DNA from: Mesorhizobium sp.
GTDB lineage: Bacteria; Pseudomonadota; Alphaproteobacteria; Rhizobiales; Rhizobiaceae
Length of the DNA: 51,134 bases
Direction: 5' to 3'
Assembly (NCBI GenBank): GCA_022833215.1
Contig: JAIPUZ010000022.1
Location: 1-51,134 of the forward strand
Each line of letters opens with the position of its first letter. Position 1 is the first letter of the stretch. A program made the position numbers and the translations under genes. The notes under the pieces are model-generated. The model saw only the letters and a program-made list of their open reading frames with translations. It was not told where the DNA came from and did not search any database. Of this stretch, positions 51,035 through 51,134 are shown piece after piece.

Positions 51035-51134
51035 TCAATCAGCCCACCATGTGATGATTGCAGCGATGAGGACTGAAGCGGCGAAATTGGTTGCCAGCTT
51101 GTCGTAACGAGTTGCGACGCGCCGCCAGTCCTTG
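51035..51134 (-). mobile_element. IS5-family insertion sequence, C-terminal end of the transposase
   Basis: The minus strand, read from the window edge, encodes K-D-W-R-R-V-A-T-R-Y-D-K-L-A-T-N-F followed by a hydrophobic A-S-V-L-I-A-A-I-I-T-W-W and a stop at 51035. This ending (R-Y-D-K-L-A-x-N-F and a short hydrophobic tail) is the hallmark of IS5/IS427-type transposases of rhizobia and their relatives. The rest of the element is beyond the window. The bases GAGACTCAATCA just past the stop (from 51030) may be the terminal inverted repeat, so the element probably ends there, about 100 bases after the TPR gene. Confidence 0.75.

Noticed and set aside
48939-51038. Open frame of 699 codons on the minus strand
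   Set aside because: It is antisense to the TPR gene, which has a signal peptide, ribosome binding site and repeats; no domain was seen in the opposite frame.
1-51134. CRISPR array, tRNA or rRNA genes, prophage
   Set aside because: No regularly spaced repeats, no cloverleaf-like sequence recognised and no phage genes were seen on reading both strands.

Overview
The window is 51 kb of GC-rich bacterial chromosome, roughly 60-65% GC by eye. Gene content and order point to an alphaproteobacterium of the order Hyphomicrobiales (Rhizobiales), most likely from the Phyllobacteriaceae/Brucellaceae side. The main reasons are the pnp / RsmC-like methyltransferase / fabI-fabB-fabA / irr neighbourhood, with irr being a Fur-type haem and iron regulator found mainly in this group; the rpsT-dnaA-dnaN-recF block; a complete Tad/Cpa pilus cluster in rhizobial order; and a double-hairpin intergenic repeat that resembles elements common in these genomes. 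The genus cannot be fixed from the sequence alone. No rRNA, tRNA, CRISPR array or prophage was seen. Almost everything is chromosomal core; the only clear mobile DNA is the end of an IS5-type transposase at the right edge.

Left part (1-17 kb): the end of polynucleotide phosphorylase, an ABC-F ATPase and an RsmC-like rRNA methyltransferase, then the unsaturated fatty acid operon fabA-fabB-fabI divergent from irr. Next come a DUF4260 membrane protein, an SH3 periplasmic protein, an NADP-type D-2-hydroxyacid dehydrogenase, a SxxK serine hydrolase and a zinc-less MoeB-like adenylyltransferase. The replication and repair block dnaA-dnaN-recF follows, and an 800-base, comparatively AT-rich region with GANTC sites and a DnaA-box-like sequence separates dnaA from rpsT.

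Middle part (16-39 kb): enoyl-CoA hydratase, mutM and deoB on the minus strand. Then comes the Tad pilus locus: two TadE/TadG-type pseudopilins and a secretin-N-domain protein on the minus strand, and cpaA, cpaB, cpaC, cpaD, cpaE, cpaF, tadB and tadC on the plus strand. A terminator closes the operon. The tadD lipoprotein lies about 6 kb further on, on the opposite strand. Between them sits an accessory block: a CocE-type hydrolase, a Tat-exported family 5 solute-binding protein without permease genes, a divergent HTH regulator with an unfamiliar C-terminal domain, and a membrane diguanylate cyclase. This block is the best candidate for something undescribed. No Flp pilin gene was found.

Right part (37-51 kb): a small secreted two-cysteine protein, an MscS channel, a leucyl aminopeptidase followed by a MarR regulator and an NlpC/P60 hydrolase, then moaB, ispE, a small membrane protein, an S49 peptidase, a TrmN6-like methyltransferase coupled to a DUF2007 protein, a large membrane alpha/beta hydrolase (DUF2319 type), polyprenyl diphosphate synthase (ispB type), a metal-sensing MerR regulator, a TPR protein and the IS end. 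Functions are assigned from motifs and family knowledge; no database search was possible.
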